This document shows positions 32,046 to 40,147 of a DNA stretch of 64,000 nucleotides, one piece after another; position 1 is the first letter of the stretch; each line of letters opens with the position of its first letter. Source of the stretch: Bacteroidales bacterium. Lineage in GTDB: Bacteria > Bacteroidota > Bacteroidia > Bacteroidales > F082. Location: positions 62,001-126,000 of the forward strand of contig JAEEJS010000001.1 of the NCBI GenBank assembly GCA_016282015.1, written 5' to 3'. The position numbers and the translations under genes were made by a program. The notes below the pieces were generated by a model. It saw nothing but the letters and a program-made list of their open reading frames with translations. It made no database searches and was not told the DNA's origin.

Positions 32046-32573
32046 ATGACAAAAAACGACTGCTTCTTTTTTGGCAAAGTAACCAAGACGCACGGTCTGA
32101 AGGGCGAGATAACCATTAAACTGGATGTGGTAAACCCAGCCGATTTCAAGGAATTGCGATATGTCCTGATTGATCAGAACGGAACTTTGGTCCCATATTT
32201 CATTGAGAGTCTGAAGATTAACGGCGACAAGATGTTTGTACAGCTGCAGGATGTGAAGAAGATGGAGCAGGCGGTTGGTTTTATCGGACGGGCGGTGTTC
32301 CTGCCTAACGAGATGATGCCTGAATTGGATGATAACGACTTCTACTACAGTGAAATTAAGGGTTATAAGCTTGTGGATGTCAAAAAAGGGGAGGTGGGAA
32401 CTATTTCCGATGTGCTGGAGTATCCGACTCAGGCGGTGATACAAATCATGAGGGACGGTAAGGAAATCCTGATACCCGTACACGATGACATTATCCAAAA
32501 AGTCGATAAGAAAGCCAAGGTGTTGACTGTCAATGCTCCTGAAGGTTTGATAGACATGTATATGGAACTGTAA
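32046..32573 (+). CDS. rimM: 16S rRNA maturation factor RimM
   Basis: Assists late assembly of the 30S head, binding uS19 and 16S rRNA. The 175-residue length and two-domain plan fit: an N-terminal beta-barrel (FFFGKVTKTHGLKGEITIKLD) and a C-terminal PRC-barrel (FYYSEIKGYKLVDVKKGEVGTISDVLEYPTQAVIQI, then EILIPVHDDIIQKVDKKAKVLTV). In E. coli rimM sits with rpsP and trmD; here it is followed after 2 bases by another RNA modification gene, trmN6. The ATG at 32046 is chosen over the GTG at 32040. Confidence 0.95.
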   Translation: MTKNDCFFFGKVTKTHGLKGEITIKLDVVNPADFKELRYVLIDQNGTLVPYFIESLKINGDKMFVQLQDVKKMEQAVGFIGRAVFLPNEMMPELDDNDFYYSEIKGYKLVDVKKGEVGTISDVLEYPTQAVIQIMRDGKEILIPVHDDIIQKVDKKAKVLTVNAPEGLIDMYMEL

Positions 32574-32575
32574 TC

Positions 32576-33286
32576 ATGGATAGACGTCCGTTTTTTTTCA
32601 AAAAATTCGCTTTGTTTCACCATCGCTCGACCATGAAGATTGGCACTGATGCCATTTTGCTGTCTCGCTGGGTGGAGGTGAATGCCGATGACGAGGTGCT
32701 TGACATAGGCACTGGATGCGGATTGATACCGCTTATGCTCTCGCAGAAAGGCATAAAAAATGCCGACGCGGTGGAGATTGACGGCGATTCATGTGAAGAG
32801 GCGGCGCAAAATTTCAGGAATTCGGCGTGGAATTCGCGTCTTTTTGCCATTCATGCTGACATAAAGTCATATTCTGAGACCTGCGGGAAAAAGTACGATT
32901 TAATAGTCTCAAATCCACCGTTTTTCTTTGGAGATAATGTCCCTCAAAAGGCTAAAAAGGGTTTGGCAAGACATACTAATACATTGAGTTACAATGATTT
33001 GCTATCTTCGGTAAAAAGAATGCTCAAGCCTAATGGACGCTTCGCCTTGGTGCTGCCGGCACTTGAAGCACGCACCTTTTTGAAAGAAGCTGAAAATCAA
33101 GGATTTTATCTTAAAAAGGAAATGAAAATAGTCCCGATTGAAGGTAAAGAGCCCAACCGAATTAATATGCAACTAGTTGTAAATCAAGTTGATAGAGCTG
33201 AATCGGAAACCTTTGTGCTGCGTTATGCCGATCATAGTTTTACCAAGGAATACAAAGACTTTTTAAAAGATTTTTATTTGGATTGA
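32576..33286 (+). CDS. trmN6: tRNA1(Val) (adenine(37)-N6)-methyltransferase
   Basis: A SAM-dependent Rossmann methyltransferase that modifies A37 of tRNA-Val in E. coli (YfiC). The N-terminal PFFFKKFALFHHRSTMKIGTDAILLSRW is a family hallmark, followed by the SAM loop VLDIGTGCGLIPLML (42-55), acidic EID (68-70) and the catalytic NPPFFFG (113-119). Residues KKGLARHTNTLSYNDLL also fit. At 236 residues it has the normal length. It starts 2 bases after the rimM stop codon, so the two are surely co-transcribed, a pairing that makes sense as RNA maturation. Confidence 0.92.
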   Translation: MDRRPFFFKKFALFHHRSTMKIGTDAILLSRWVEVNADDEVLDIGTGCGLIPLMLSQKGIKNADAVEIDGDSCEEAAQNFRNSAWNSRLFAIHADIKSYSETCGKKYDLIVSNPPFFFGDNVPQKAKKGLARHTNTLSYNDLLSSVKRMLKPNGRFALVLPALEARTFLKEAENQGFYLKKEMKIVPIEGKEPNRINMQLVVNQVDRAESETFVLRYADHSFTKEYKDFLKDFYLD

Positions 33287-33295
33287 AAAAAGTCG

Positions 33296-33303
33296 TAATT
33301 TTG
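33296..33303 (+). promoter_or_regulatory. -7 element of the small DMT transporter gene
   Basis: TAATTTTG followed by CA, 13 bases before the ATG at 33317. Confidence 0.5.
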
Positions 33304-33316
33304 CAAAAAAATATTT

Positions 33317-33667
33317 ATGTTTAAACTGATAATCATGGCCGTAATCCAATCCGGCTTTCTCGCAATCGCCCAATACTTTATGAAATTGGGCGTGGACAGA
33401 ATAGTGGAGTACAGTATGACCTGGGCGTTTTTCCGCAGTGTCTTGAACTGGCAACTGGGACTGTCGTTGTTGTTGTATGTTATCGCCATGATGATATACA
33501 TGATTATGCTTAAGTCATACCAGCTGTCAATTGTCTATCCTTTGACCAGTATCAGTTACATTTTCACAACTCTGATAGCTATATTCTTACTGGGAGAAGT
33601 TGTTCCTCCGGTAAGATGGATCGGCATCTTGTGCGTTATGCTGGGAGTTGGCCTGATTGCCAGATAA
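33317..33667 (+). CDS. Small four-helix DMT/EamA-like transporter
   Basis: A 116-residue inner-membrane protein with four predicted helices, each about 20 residues. It resembles the short DMT proteins (SMR or ArnE/ArnF-like): a QYFMKLGV motif after TM1, then SYQLSIVYPLTSISYIFTTLIAIFLLGEVVPPVRWIGILCVMLGVGLIAR, typical of the TM3-TM4 half with the GE and RWIG residues. Such proteins work as dimers. The substrate cannot be told; an undecaprenyl-phosphate sugar flippase role is one possibility. It is followed after 29 bases by a carbamate kinase gene, with no terminator between. Confidence 0.75.
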   Translation: MFKLIIMAVIQSGFLAIAQYFMKLGVDRIVEYSMTWAFFRSVLNWQLGLSLLLYVIAMMIYMIMLKSYQLSIVYPLTSISYIFTTLIAIFLLGEVVPPVRWIGILCVMLGVGLIAR

Positions 33668-33696
33668 ATTCGGAAATTAAATTTTAAAAATAAGAT

Positions 33697-34635
33697 ATGA
33701 GTAAATTGGTTGTTGTAGCTCTTGGTGGCAATGCTTTATTGCGTAGTAACCAGAAGGGCACATACAAGGAACAGATTGCAAATGTCACTGAGACATGTGA
33801 AGCTTTGATGAGTTTTATTAAACGTGGCGATAATCTGATTATCGGTCATGGTAACGGCCCTCAGGTGGGTAATGTTATGCTTCAGCATGAAGCTGGCGCT
33901 AAAATGTTTGACGTGCAGGCCATGCCAATGGATTTCTGCGTCTCCGAGACACAGGGCTCTATAGGTTATCTTATTGAGACTGGTTTTCGCAAAGTGCTTT
34001 CCCAGAACGGTTTTAATAACAACATAGTCACATTGGTGACACGTGTGCTGGTTGACGGCAACGATCCTATGTTCAAGAATCCTACCAAGCCGGTCGGTCC
34101 TTACTACGAAAAGGAAGAGGCTGAGGATTATGCCGCCGCCACCGGCGCGATTTTCAAGGAAGACCCGAAGGGCAGGGGCTGGCGTAAAGTCGTGGCGTCC
34201 CCACAGCCTTTGGAAATAAATAATATCGAGCTCGTGGAACTGCTCGCAAGACAGGGCAATATCGTGGTCACTGCAGGTGGCGGCGGTATCCCTGTGGTCG
34301 AAAAGGACGGTTACTACGTCGGAGTTGAGGCTGTTATCGACAAGGACCTCGCTTCATCACTGGTAGCAGTTAAGACCAAGGCCGATGAGTTCTATATCCT
34401 TACAGACGTTCCTCAGGCATATATCAATTTCCGCAAGGAAAACGAGAAAGCCCTCGGCAGAATCACGGTGGCCGAAGCCAAGAAGTATTTGGAAGAAGGT
34501 CAGTTTACCGAAGGTTCTATGGCGCCTAAGATGCGCGCAGCCATCAAGTTTGTTGAGGCAACAGGTCATGATGCTGTCATCACTGACGCCAGCAGCCTCG
34601 GCAATCCTGAAGCCGGAACCCGCATAGTAAAATAG
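33697..34635 (+). CDS. arcC: Carbamate kinase
   Basis: Interconverts carbamoyl phosphate plus ADP and carbamate plus ATP. The 312-residue length is normal. The amino-acid kinase fold shows VVALGGNALL at the start, HGNGPQVGN, SETQGSIGYLIE, VTRVLVD, FKNPTKPVGPYY, RGWRKVVASPQP, TAGGGGIPV, EAVIDKDLASSLVA, LTDVPQAYINF and FTEGSMAPKMRAAIKF. No arcA or arcB is adjacent, so it could serve agmatine, allantoin or arginine breakdown, or carbamoyl phosphate supply. It lies 29 bases downstream of the DMT gene and ends at a strong terminator. Confidence 0.95.
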   Translation: MSKLVVVALGGNALLRSNQKGTYKEQIANVTETCEALMSFIKRGDNLIIGHGNGPQVGNVMLQHEAGAKMFDVQAMPMDFCVSETQGSIGYLIETGFRKVLSQNGFNNNIVTLVTRVLVDGNDPMFKNPTKPVGPYYEKEEAEDYAAATGAIFKEDPKGRGWRKVVASPQPLEINNIELVELLARQGNIVVTAGGGGIPVVEKDGYYVGVEAVIDKDLASSLVAVKTKADEFYILTDVPQAYINFRKENEKALGRITVAEAKKYLEEGQFTEGSMAPKMRAAIKFVEATGHDAVITDASSLGNPEAGTRIVK

Positions 34636-34660
34636 TCGCTAGTATAGCGTAAATATAAAA

Positions 34661-34687
34661 GGAGACAAAATTTTGTCTCCTTTTTTT
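34661..34687. terminator. Bidirectional terminator between arcC and dnaB
   Basis: GGAGACAAAATTTTGTCTCC is a perfect 20-base palindrome with T7 on the forward side and a T4ATATTT tract on the reverse side, serving both convergent genes. Confidence 0.88.
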
Positions 34688-34710
34688 GTGTATTAACTGT
34701 CAGTTTTTAC

Positions 34711-36258
34711 TTAGAATGGAACGTCGTCATTCATTTTGGATTTGAAGCGGCGCTCGTTAGGTGTGTTGAAGTTGGCGTTAGGCGCGAACTGTGTTGGCTC
34801 GTTGGTTGAAGCTTCAGCATTTTCGCCAGCGGGTCCTTTTGAATAATCTTGTTCCAGATCCTCAAAGCGGGCGTATTGTCCGACAAAACGCAATTCTACA
34901 TCACCCAGCTTACCGTTACGGTGTTTTGCTATGTTGATTATTGCCTTGCCTTTGGTCGACTCGTGTTCCTCGTCTTCGCTCAAACCGTAATATTCCGGAC
35001 GGTAGATGAAGAGTACCATGTCGGCATCCTGCTCGATAGCACCTGATTCACGAAGGTCGGAAAGTATAGGTTTCTTCGATCCCGGACGTGTTTCCACGCT
35101 ACGTGACAGCTGTGAGAGTGCCAGCACCGGAATGTTGAGCTCCTTGGCCAAACTCTTGAGCGAACGGCTGATGTTGCTGATTTCCTGCTCGCGGTTGCCG
35201 TTTTTATCGGTTTTGGCTGTCATAAGCTGCAGATAATCAATGAAAACCATCTGTATGTCGTGCTGCTGCTTCAGTCGGCGGCATTTGGCCCTGAGGTCGA
35301 ACACCGAAAGCTGAGGAGTGTCGTCTATGAACAGTTTGGCATTAATAAGAGGGGACACCTTGGTGTTAAGCTGCTGCCACTCGTATTCCGCCAGTTGGCC
35401 TGTACGCAGTTTGTCGGCTGTGAGCGAAGTCTCAGATGAAATCAGACGGGTCACCAGCTGTACTGACGACATCTCAAGCGAGAAGAAAGCTATTGGCTTG
35501 TTGAAGTCGACAGCCGCATTGCGTGCCATGTTGAGCGCGAAAGCAGTTTTACCCATGGATGGACGGGCCGCAAGAATTATGAGGTCCGACTTTTGCCAAC
35601 CTTGGGTGATGCGGTCCAAAGCTGTGTAGCCAGAAGGCACTCCGCGAAGGGTGGAACCTGCGTTCTTGGCCTTTTCAATATCATCAATGGCGAGTTTAAC
35701 CAAATCAGGCATCTGGTCGTAGTTGCGGCGCAGATTGTTTTCGCTTACCTGAAACAGCTTGTTTTCGGCGCTGTCGAGCAGGTCGAAAACATCGGTGGAG
35801 TCTTCGTAGGCGTCTTTTATGGTTTCAGAAGAAATCTGTATGAGTCTGCGCTGTATGTATTTCTGCAGTATGATGCGCGAGTGGTACTCAATATTGGCTG
35901 AGGAAACCACTCGGTTGGTGAGCTGGGAAATGTAATATGGTCCGCCCACTGCCTCGAGGTCGCCGGTCGACTTCAGGTGATTGGTTACCGTGAGTATGTC
36001 GATGGGTTCCGACTTGGTGAACAAGTCCTTGATAGCTGCGAAAATTATCTGGTGAGCCTCCTTGTAAAACACCTCTGGAGACAAAATATCGATGACGGCG
36101 TTCACAGCTTCCTTTTCAAGCATGAGAGCACCCAGAACCACCTCTTCCAAATCAACTGCCTGTGGTGGTATACGTCCTTGAGTGTCAAGCAGATCCGCTC
36201 CGGAAGAGAGGGGCTGTGACTTCACTAATCCTGTTCGTTTTAAACTCTCGTTATTCAT
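34711..36258 (-). CDS. dnaB: Replicative DNA helicase DnaB
   Basis: The hexameric 5'-3' helicase at the replication fork. The N-terminal domain (about 30-135) has PPQAVDLEEVVLGALMLEKEAVNAVIDILSPEVFY. The RecA-like ATPase (about 195-465) has Walker A ARPSMGKTAFAL, Walker B MVFIDYLQLM, then EISNISRSLKSLAKELNIPVLALSQLSRSVE and SGAIEQDADMVLFIYRPEYY. At 515 residues it has the typical Bacteroidota length, and the C-terminal tail is unstructured. No intein is present. A -7 element lies 4 bases from the ATG. Confidence 0.97.
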   Translation of the reverse strand: MNNESLKRTGLVKSQPLSSGADLLDTQGRIPPQAVDLEEVVLGALMLEKEAVNAVIDILSPEVFYKEAHQIIFAAIKDLFTKSEPIDILTVTNHLKSTGDLEAVGGPYYISQLTNRVVSSANIEYHSRIILQKYIQRRLIQISSETIKDAYEDSTDVFDLLDSAENKLFQVSENNLRRNYDQMPDLVKLAIDDIEKAKNAGSTLRGVPSGYTALDRITQGWQKSDLIILAARPSMGKTAFALNMARNAAVDFNKPIAFFSLEMSSVQLVTRLISSETSLTADKLRTGQLAEYEWQQLNTKVSPLINAKLFIDDTPQLSVFDLRAKCRRLKQQHDIQMVFIDYLQLMTAKTDKNGNREQEISNISRSLKSLAKELNIPVLALSQLSRSVETRPGSKKPILSDLRESGAIEQDADMVLFIYRPEYYGLSEDEEHESTKGKAIINIAKHRNGKLGDVELRFVGQYARFEDLEQDYSKGPAGENAEASTNEPTQFAPNANFNTPNERRFKSKMNDDVPF

Positions 36259-36262
36259 ACCG

Positions 36263-36270
36263 CAAAGGTA
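36263..36270 (-). promoter_or_regulatory. -7 element of dnaB, 4 bases from the ATG
   Basis: TACCTTTG on the reverse strand, then CGGT and ATG. It predicts transcription starting at the start codon. A copy of TGTTGATAAC follows at 36297-36306, just past the 3' end of the next gene. Confidence 0.5.
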
Positions 36271-36315
36271 AAAATAATGACAGTTTGTTTATAAAATGTT
36301 GATAACTTTTTTGGT

Positions 36316-37590
36316 TTAGCGGACCAGGTGAAAGTAGATATCCCGTAGTGCTTTGTTTTCCAATTCCATGTCGCTTCCGACCAGCTGTTCTTCGACCTCG
36401 TTGCCGCTGAGCGCGTTCAAGATTATGCGGCTGTGCTCGAACAGATTTTTGCCTGTGAATACGCTTTCGTACACATTTTTCAAAGAGAAGTCGGATTTGA
36501 CTTTTTCATGATGAAACTCAGACTGCTCCAGAATGTCTTTCAGATTGAGAATCTTGTAGTTGAGATCTTTGGATTCCATCAGGTTGAAGCGTTGCAGGGA
36601 AGCCGTGATGTTTTGAGGCGCAAAGCACACCACCCGTTCGAAGCCCTGAAGCTGCTCGTTCAGTAGAGGCAGACTTTCTTTCCAGCGTGACAGCTCGTCA
36701 AGGCAGTCCCAGTTGTAGATTCTGTCGAAGTTTCCGTTGTTGGATAGTATTGAAAAGCCTATAATGAACTCGGTGTATGGCTTGTCGCCGTCGAAAAGCG
36801 GCACGGCAGGGCGGTAGAACAGCAGGTTGAGAAAGGCTGTAGACTGGTTTTTGTCGCCGATTAAGCTGTAAAGTGATTTATAATCAATGGTGTAAGGCTT
36901 GTCGCTTTCGTTTGGCATGTCCTTCCAGCAATGGCCGTGAAACTCACAACGGTACGGACTGTCGCATTGGTTTCCCACCGGAATCTTGGGAGAATGCGGC
37001 TGCTTGATGACCTCTTTGAAATGAGTGATGTTGCGCGAGATGACATCCTGATATTTTTCTGCATATTCCATGACCGACTGAAAGACAAACAGCTGCGACA
37101 AATCCAGGTCGCCGTTTCTGACATAGTCGGCATTGATATACATTAGCTGCATGTCGGACAGTGGAACGTTGCAGCCTTTCAAAACGTAGTACTGCAGGGC
37201 TGCGTCTTTGTAATATGTGGGGCTGAGGCTTAGAGAACTTTTCACCTCAATGGCCCGCCATTTGTCGCCGTCTCTAACTATGATGTCGAGCATGATAAGC
37301 GTGTCATCGTATTGAAACACAGCCTCATACATCACATTGACAGCGGGATTGCCGAGATTCTGCATGGTTTCGTGGAATCTCTTGTCGAACTGCGAAGGCG
37401 AATTGGGTGTCATGTTCAGTCCGCCTGGAAAATACTGTTGCGCCAGCAAACCCACATCTGTTCCGCGCTTGAACTTGGCTCTTTGCTCCATGCTCAGCTT
37501 GTCACGCAAAAACGGTCTGTTTTTGAACAGATACAAAGCTTTCTCGCATTGCTCGCCCTTGATATATGTGGATTTTGACAGTATGTGCAT
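36316..37590 (-). CDS. Cas4-like RecB-family nuclease with C-terminal DUF2779 region
   Basis: A 424-residue protein. The N-terminal half is a PD-(D/E)XK nuclease: Glu89, Asp102 and EVK (Glu115, Lys117), then motif QYY (Gln133). Four cysteines (15, 209, 215, 221) are spaced as in Cas4/AddB-type enzymes that hold a [4Fe-4S] cluster. The C-terminal part matches DUF2779 (YRPAVPLFDGDKPYTEFIIGFSI), but the D-x-E usually found just before the PAVP segment reads N-L-L (255-257), so this second domain may be inactive. No cas genes are near. It starts 1 base after the MATE stop codon, suggesting translational coupling. A role in DNA repair or defence is only a guess. Confidence 0.75.
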   Translation of the reverse strand: MHILSKSTYIKGEQCEKALYLFKNRPFLRDKLSMEQRAKFKRGTDVGLLAQQYFPGGLNMTPNSPSQFDKRFHETMQNLGNPAVNVMYEAVFQYDDTLIMLDIIVRDGDKWRAIEVKSSLSLSPTYYKDAALQYYVLKGCNVPLSDMQLMYINADYVRNGDLDLSQLFVFQSVMEYAEKYQDVISRNITHFKEVIKQPHSPKIPVGNQCDSPYRCEFHGHCWKDMPNESDKPYTIDYKSLYSLIGDKNQSTAFLNLLFYRPAVPLFDGDKPYTEFIIGFSILSNNGNFDRIYNWDCLDELSRWKESLPLLNEQLQGFERVVCFAPQNITASLQRFNLMESKDLNYKILNLKDILEQSEFHHEKVKSDFSLKNVYESVFTGKNLFEHSRIILNALSGNEVEEQLVGSDMELENKALRDIYFHLVR

Positions 37591-37591
37591 C

Positions 37592-38899
37592 TTAATTGTC
37601 TTTAATGGCTTGAAGAATGTTTTTCTTGGCTGACAGCGTCATTGTGACGCCTCGGGCTACCATGAAACAGAGGAAGGCTATCCAAAGGCCATGGTTGCCC
37701 CAAACAGGTACCAGCAGATATCTCAAAGGCAGAAACACCAACAATGACGAGATAATCATAGTGTTTCGGATGGCTTTGGAAGCTGTGGCGCCTATATAGA
37801 TGCCGTCCCAAAGGAAAGCCGCGAAGGTTATCACCGGTATGAGCACCATATATATATAATAAGGTTGTACCTGTTCGATGATTACCGGGTTGTCGGATAT
37901 CATTTTGACGAAAGGAGTGGGGAAGATGGCATAAACTATGGCGAAAGGCAGGCTAATATACATTCCCCATTTGAAAAGCTGCCTGACTACCAGGTTTAGG
38001 CTGGCGGAATCCCTGGAGCCTATGAATTTTCCTACCAGAGCTTCTCCGGCATAGGCAAAGCCGTCGGTGAAATATGAGAATATGTAGAAGAATTGCATGA
38101 GTATCATGTTGACACTCAGAATGTCGTCTCCAAAGCTGGCCGATTGAATGTTGAAAAAGGCTATGGTGAAAACCAGCAGTATGCTGCGTATCATCAAGTC
38201 GGTGTTGACTTTGAAGAAGCGTTTTAGCTTGTTTATGTCTATAAGTGTCTTGACATCTATCTTAATCAGATAATGCTTGTATTTTGTGAACAGGAAAATC
38301 AGGGCTGTGGCCAGTCCGCAATATTGGGCTATGACTGTGCCTAGTGCCACGCCTTCCACATCCCTGTGCATCACCAATACGAAGAACACGCTGAAAACAA
38401 TGTTCAACACATTTATAACTATCGCTATGGTCATAGGTATCTTGGTGTTCTGCATGCCGATGAACCATCCGTTGAGACAGTACAGCAGCATGTTGGCCGG
38501 TGCCGCCCAAATCCTTACATAAAAATAGGTGATGGCCAAATTGAGGAGTTCGTCGCTGCCCTCCAGAATTATCAAATTGAGTTTTGCTATGGGATGTTGC
38601 AAAACTAATATTAATAAGGAGGCAAAAATCGCTATGGTAAACGATCTGTATAGCGAGTAACTTATTTCCGATTGGTCTTTGCTGCCGTAGGACTGGGCGG
38701 TGAAACCGGTGGTGCCGGCTCTGAGAAAACTGAAAAACGAATACAGTACACTGAAGATGGTGCCGCCAAGCGCTATAGCCCCAATGTAAACCGGTGAGCT
38801 CAGGTGTCCCATCAGCGTCATGTCGACCAGTCCCAGCAACGGAACTGTTATGTTGCTGATTATGTTGGGGATGGCCAATTTTAGAATCTCGCGGTTCAT
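37592..38899 (-). CDS. MATE family efflux transporter (DinF-like)
   Basis: A 435-residue inner-membrane antiporter with 12 predicted helices that exports drugs or metabolites using Na+ or H+. MNREILKLAIPNIISNITVPLLGLVDMTLMGHL, GTTGFTAQSYGSKDQSE, FYVRIWAAPANMLLYCLNGWFIGMQNTKIPM and YFTDGFAYAGEALVGKFIGSRD are typical of the DinF-like branch. I use the ATG at 38899; the longer frame to 39010 would run through the promoter at 38916-38923. Its last codon is followed 1 base later by the start of the DUF2779 nuclease gene, so the two are an operon. Confidence 0.92.
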   Translation of the reverse strand: MNREILKLAIPNIISNITVPLLGLVDMTLMGHLSSPVYIGAIALGGTIFSVLYSFFSFLRAGTTGFTAQSYGSKDQSEISYSLYRSFTIAIFASLLILVLQHPIAKLNLIILEGSDELLNLAITYFYVRIWAAPANMLLYCLNGWFIGMQNTKIPMTIAIVINVLNIVFSVFFVLVMHRDVEGVALGTVIAQYCGLATALIFLFTKYKHYLIKIDVKTLIDINKLKRFFKVNTDLMIRSILLVFTIAFFNIQSASFGDDILSVNMILMQFFYIFSYFTDGFAYAGEALVGKFIGSRDSASLNLVVRQLFKWGMYISLPFAIVYAIFPTPFVKMISDNPVIIEQVQPYYIYMVLIPVITFAAFLWDGIYIGATASKAIRNTMIISSLLVFLPLRYLLVPVWGNHGLWIAFLCFMVARGVTMTLSAKKNILQAIKDN

Positions 38900-38915
38900 T
38901 TGTAAAAAATTTACG

Positions 38916-38923
38916 CAAAAATA
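38916..38923 (-). promoter_or_regulatory. -7 element of the MATE-DUF2779 operon
   Basis: TATTTTTG on the reverse strand, 16 bases before the ATG at 38899. Confidence 0.5.
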
Positions 38924-38933
38924 AAAAATAATG

Positions 38934-38963
38934 TTGTATGTATCAAATAATTTCTTACCTTTG
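38934..38963 (+). promoter_or_regulatory. Housekeeping-type promoter far upstream of the coiled-coil lipoprotein gene
   Basis: TTG (38934-38936), 19 bases, then TACCTTTG (38956-38963). Transcripts from here would carry a leader of about 200 bases containing the TGTGGA/TCCACA array and the sigma-54-like promoter. Confidence 0.6.
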
Positions 38964-38982
38964 CGTCGGAAAATCAAGGAGT

Positions 38983-39019
38983 TGTGGAGAATTGTGGAGC
39001 GATTCCACACATTTCCACA
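38983..39019 (+). repeat. TGTGGA/TCCACA array phased at 10 bp, two direct and two inverted copies
   Basis: TGTGGA at 38983 and 38993, then TCCACA at 39004 and 39014. Each pair is 10 bp apart, on the same face of the helix, and the whole is a dyad about a 5-base centre. It could be an operator, possibly enhancer-like sites for an NtrC-type activator about 90-120 bases upstream of the sigma-54-like promoter, or an RNA hairpin with a 4x4 internal loop. AATTTTCCAAAAATTTT at 39085-39101 is AT-rich; nothing else was recognised in the 269-base gap. Confidence 0.65.
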
Positions 39020-39106
39020 CCTGTTGCTGAGTAAACGGGAAAAGAGAAATTTTTTATCTGATTGATTGTCAATAGTTTAGAGAAAATTTTCCAAAAATTT
39101 TATGTT

Positions 39107-39121
39107 TGGCACGGTTTTGGC
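39107..39121 (+). promoter_or_regulatory. Candidate sigma-54 (RpoN) promoter
   Basis: TGGCACGGTTTTGGC has the -24 GG (39108-39109) and -12 GC (39120-39121) exactly 10 bases apart. It differs from TGGCACGNNNNTTGC only at one T. Predicted start near 39133, 36 bases before the ATG at 39169. An NtrC-family activator gene lies one gene downstream. Confidence 0.65.
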
Positions 39122-39168
39122 GCCAGATTTAACCGGTTAGTGCAGACTAATTTAAAATTATAACAAAA

Positions 39169-40017
39169 ATGAAGAAAACATTAGCAATTTTGTCAGTCGC
39201 ATTAGTAGCTCTCGTGATGAGCTCATGCGTTGAGAGTTCAAAGAAGTATCAGGCTTTGTTAGCAGAGAAGGAAGCTCTCGTTGTTGAAAACCAGACAATG
39301 GAGAACGAATTCAATGCCACATTAGGTATCCTCAATGAGGTTGAAAACAACCTTCAGGCTATCCGCGACGCAGAAGGTATCCTTCTGGTTCAGCAGGAGG
39401 GAAGCCAGAGAGAACAGATGGTTTCAGAACTCATTCAGTTAAAAGAAGTCATGGCTGCTAACCACGCGCGTTTGGACTCACTTGACAACGCCTTGGCACA
39501 GTCAAAGAAGAGCAACGCAAACCTTCGCGCTCAGGTGAAGAAGCTCCAGGCTCAGCTTGAAGAGAAAGAAGAGATGATTGCAAATCTGCAGGGTCAGATT
39601 GCTGAGAAGGACGGTCAGATTGCCAACCTGAACAACCAGGTGGACAACCTCAACACCAACCTCAACAAAGCTAACAGCCAGATTGAAAATCTTACTAATG
39701 CCAACTTGATGCAGGTCAACGAACTGAACGCTGTTTACTACATCGGCGCCAGCAAGAAAGAATTGAAGGCTAAAGGTATCATGTCAAACCTCAAGAACGT
39801 GCTCAAGCAGGAAGTTCCTACAGAGGAATTCATCAAAGCTGACAAGCGCGAGCTCAGAACCATCAATTTCGAGGCTAAGAAGGCTGTGGTTATCTCAAGT
39901 CATCCAGTTGATTCTTACAACATCGTGAAAGTTGACAAGAAGAACGTTCAAATTGAAATCACAAATCCAGAGGCATTCTGGAGTGTTACAAAATATTTGG
40001 TTGTAATAACCAAGTAA
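39169..40017 (+). CDS. Coiled-coil lipoprotein
   Basis: A 282-residue lipoprotein: MKKTLAILSVALVALVMSSC with Cys20. Residues about 25-180 are a long coiled coil with heptad runs (NANLRAQVKKLQAQLEEKEEMIANLQGQ, then GQIANLNNQVDNLNTNLNKANSQIENL). A C-terminal domain of about 100 residues (VNELNAVYYIGASKKELKAKGIMSNLKNVLKQEV and FEAKKAVVISSHPVDSYNIVKVDKKNVQIEIT) is conserved among similar Bacteroidales lipoproteins. The function is unknown; some relatives are named adhesins in databases, which I cannot verify here. It is preceded by a sigma-54-like promoter and ends with a strong terminator, so it is regulated separately from the following operon. Confidence 0.8.
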   Translation: MKKTLAILSVALVALVMSSCVESSKKYQALLAEKEALVVENQTMENEFNATLGILNEVENNLQAIRDAEGILLVQQEGSQREQMVSELIQLKEVMAANHARLDSLDNALAQSKKSNANLRAQVKKLQAQLEEKEEMIANLQGQIAEKDGQIANLNNQVDNLNTNLNKANSQIENLTNANLMQVNELNAVYYIGASKKELKAKGIMSNLKNVLKQEVPTEEFIKADKRELRTINFEAKKAVVISSHPVDSYNIVKVDKKNVQIEITNPEAFWSVTKYLVVITK

Positions 40018-40044
40018 TTTTTCTGCTCGTTTTCAATATTTACG

Positions 40045-40081
40045 GGAATCCGACGCCGCCTGGTGTCGGATTCCTATTTTT
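40045..40081 (+). terminator. Terminator of the coiled-coil lipoprotein gene
   Basis: GGAATCCGAC (40045-40054) and GTCGGATTCC (40065-40074) form a perfect 10-bp stem followed by TATTTTT. Confidence 0.88.
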
Positions 40082-40116
40082 ATGCACTTTTTTGTAGCAT
40101 GTAATGATAAAATATA

Positions 40117-40124
40117 TATTTTTG
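40117..40124 (+). promoter_or_regulatory. -7 element of the response regulator-OPT-pepT operon
   Basis: TATTTTTG followed by CA, 23 bases before the ATG at 40148. TTTG at 40091-40094 is 22 bases upstream. This is a housekeeping-type promoter, not sigma-54. Confidence 0.55.
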
Positions 40125-40147
40125 CAAAACGAGCAGAATATTTTAAT

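Noticed and set aside
38900-39010. 37-codon N-terminal extension of the MATE gene
   Set aside because: It runs through the -7 element at 38916-38923 and the TGTGGA array.
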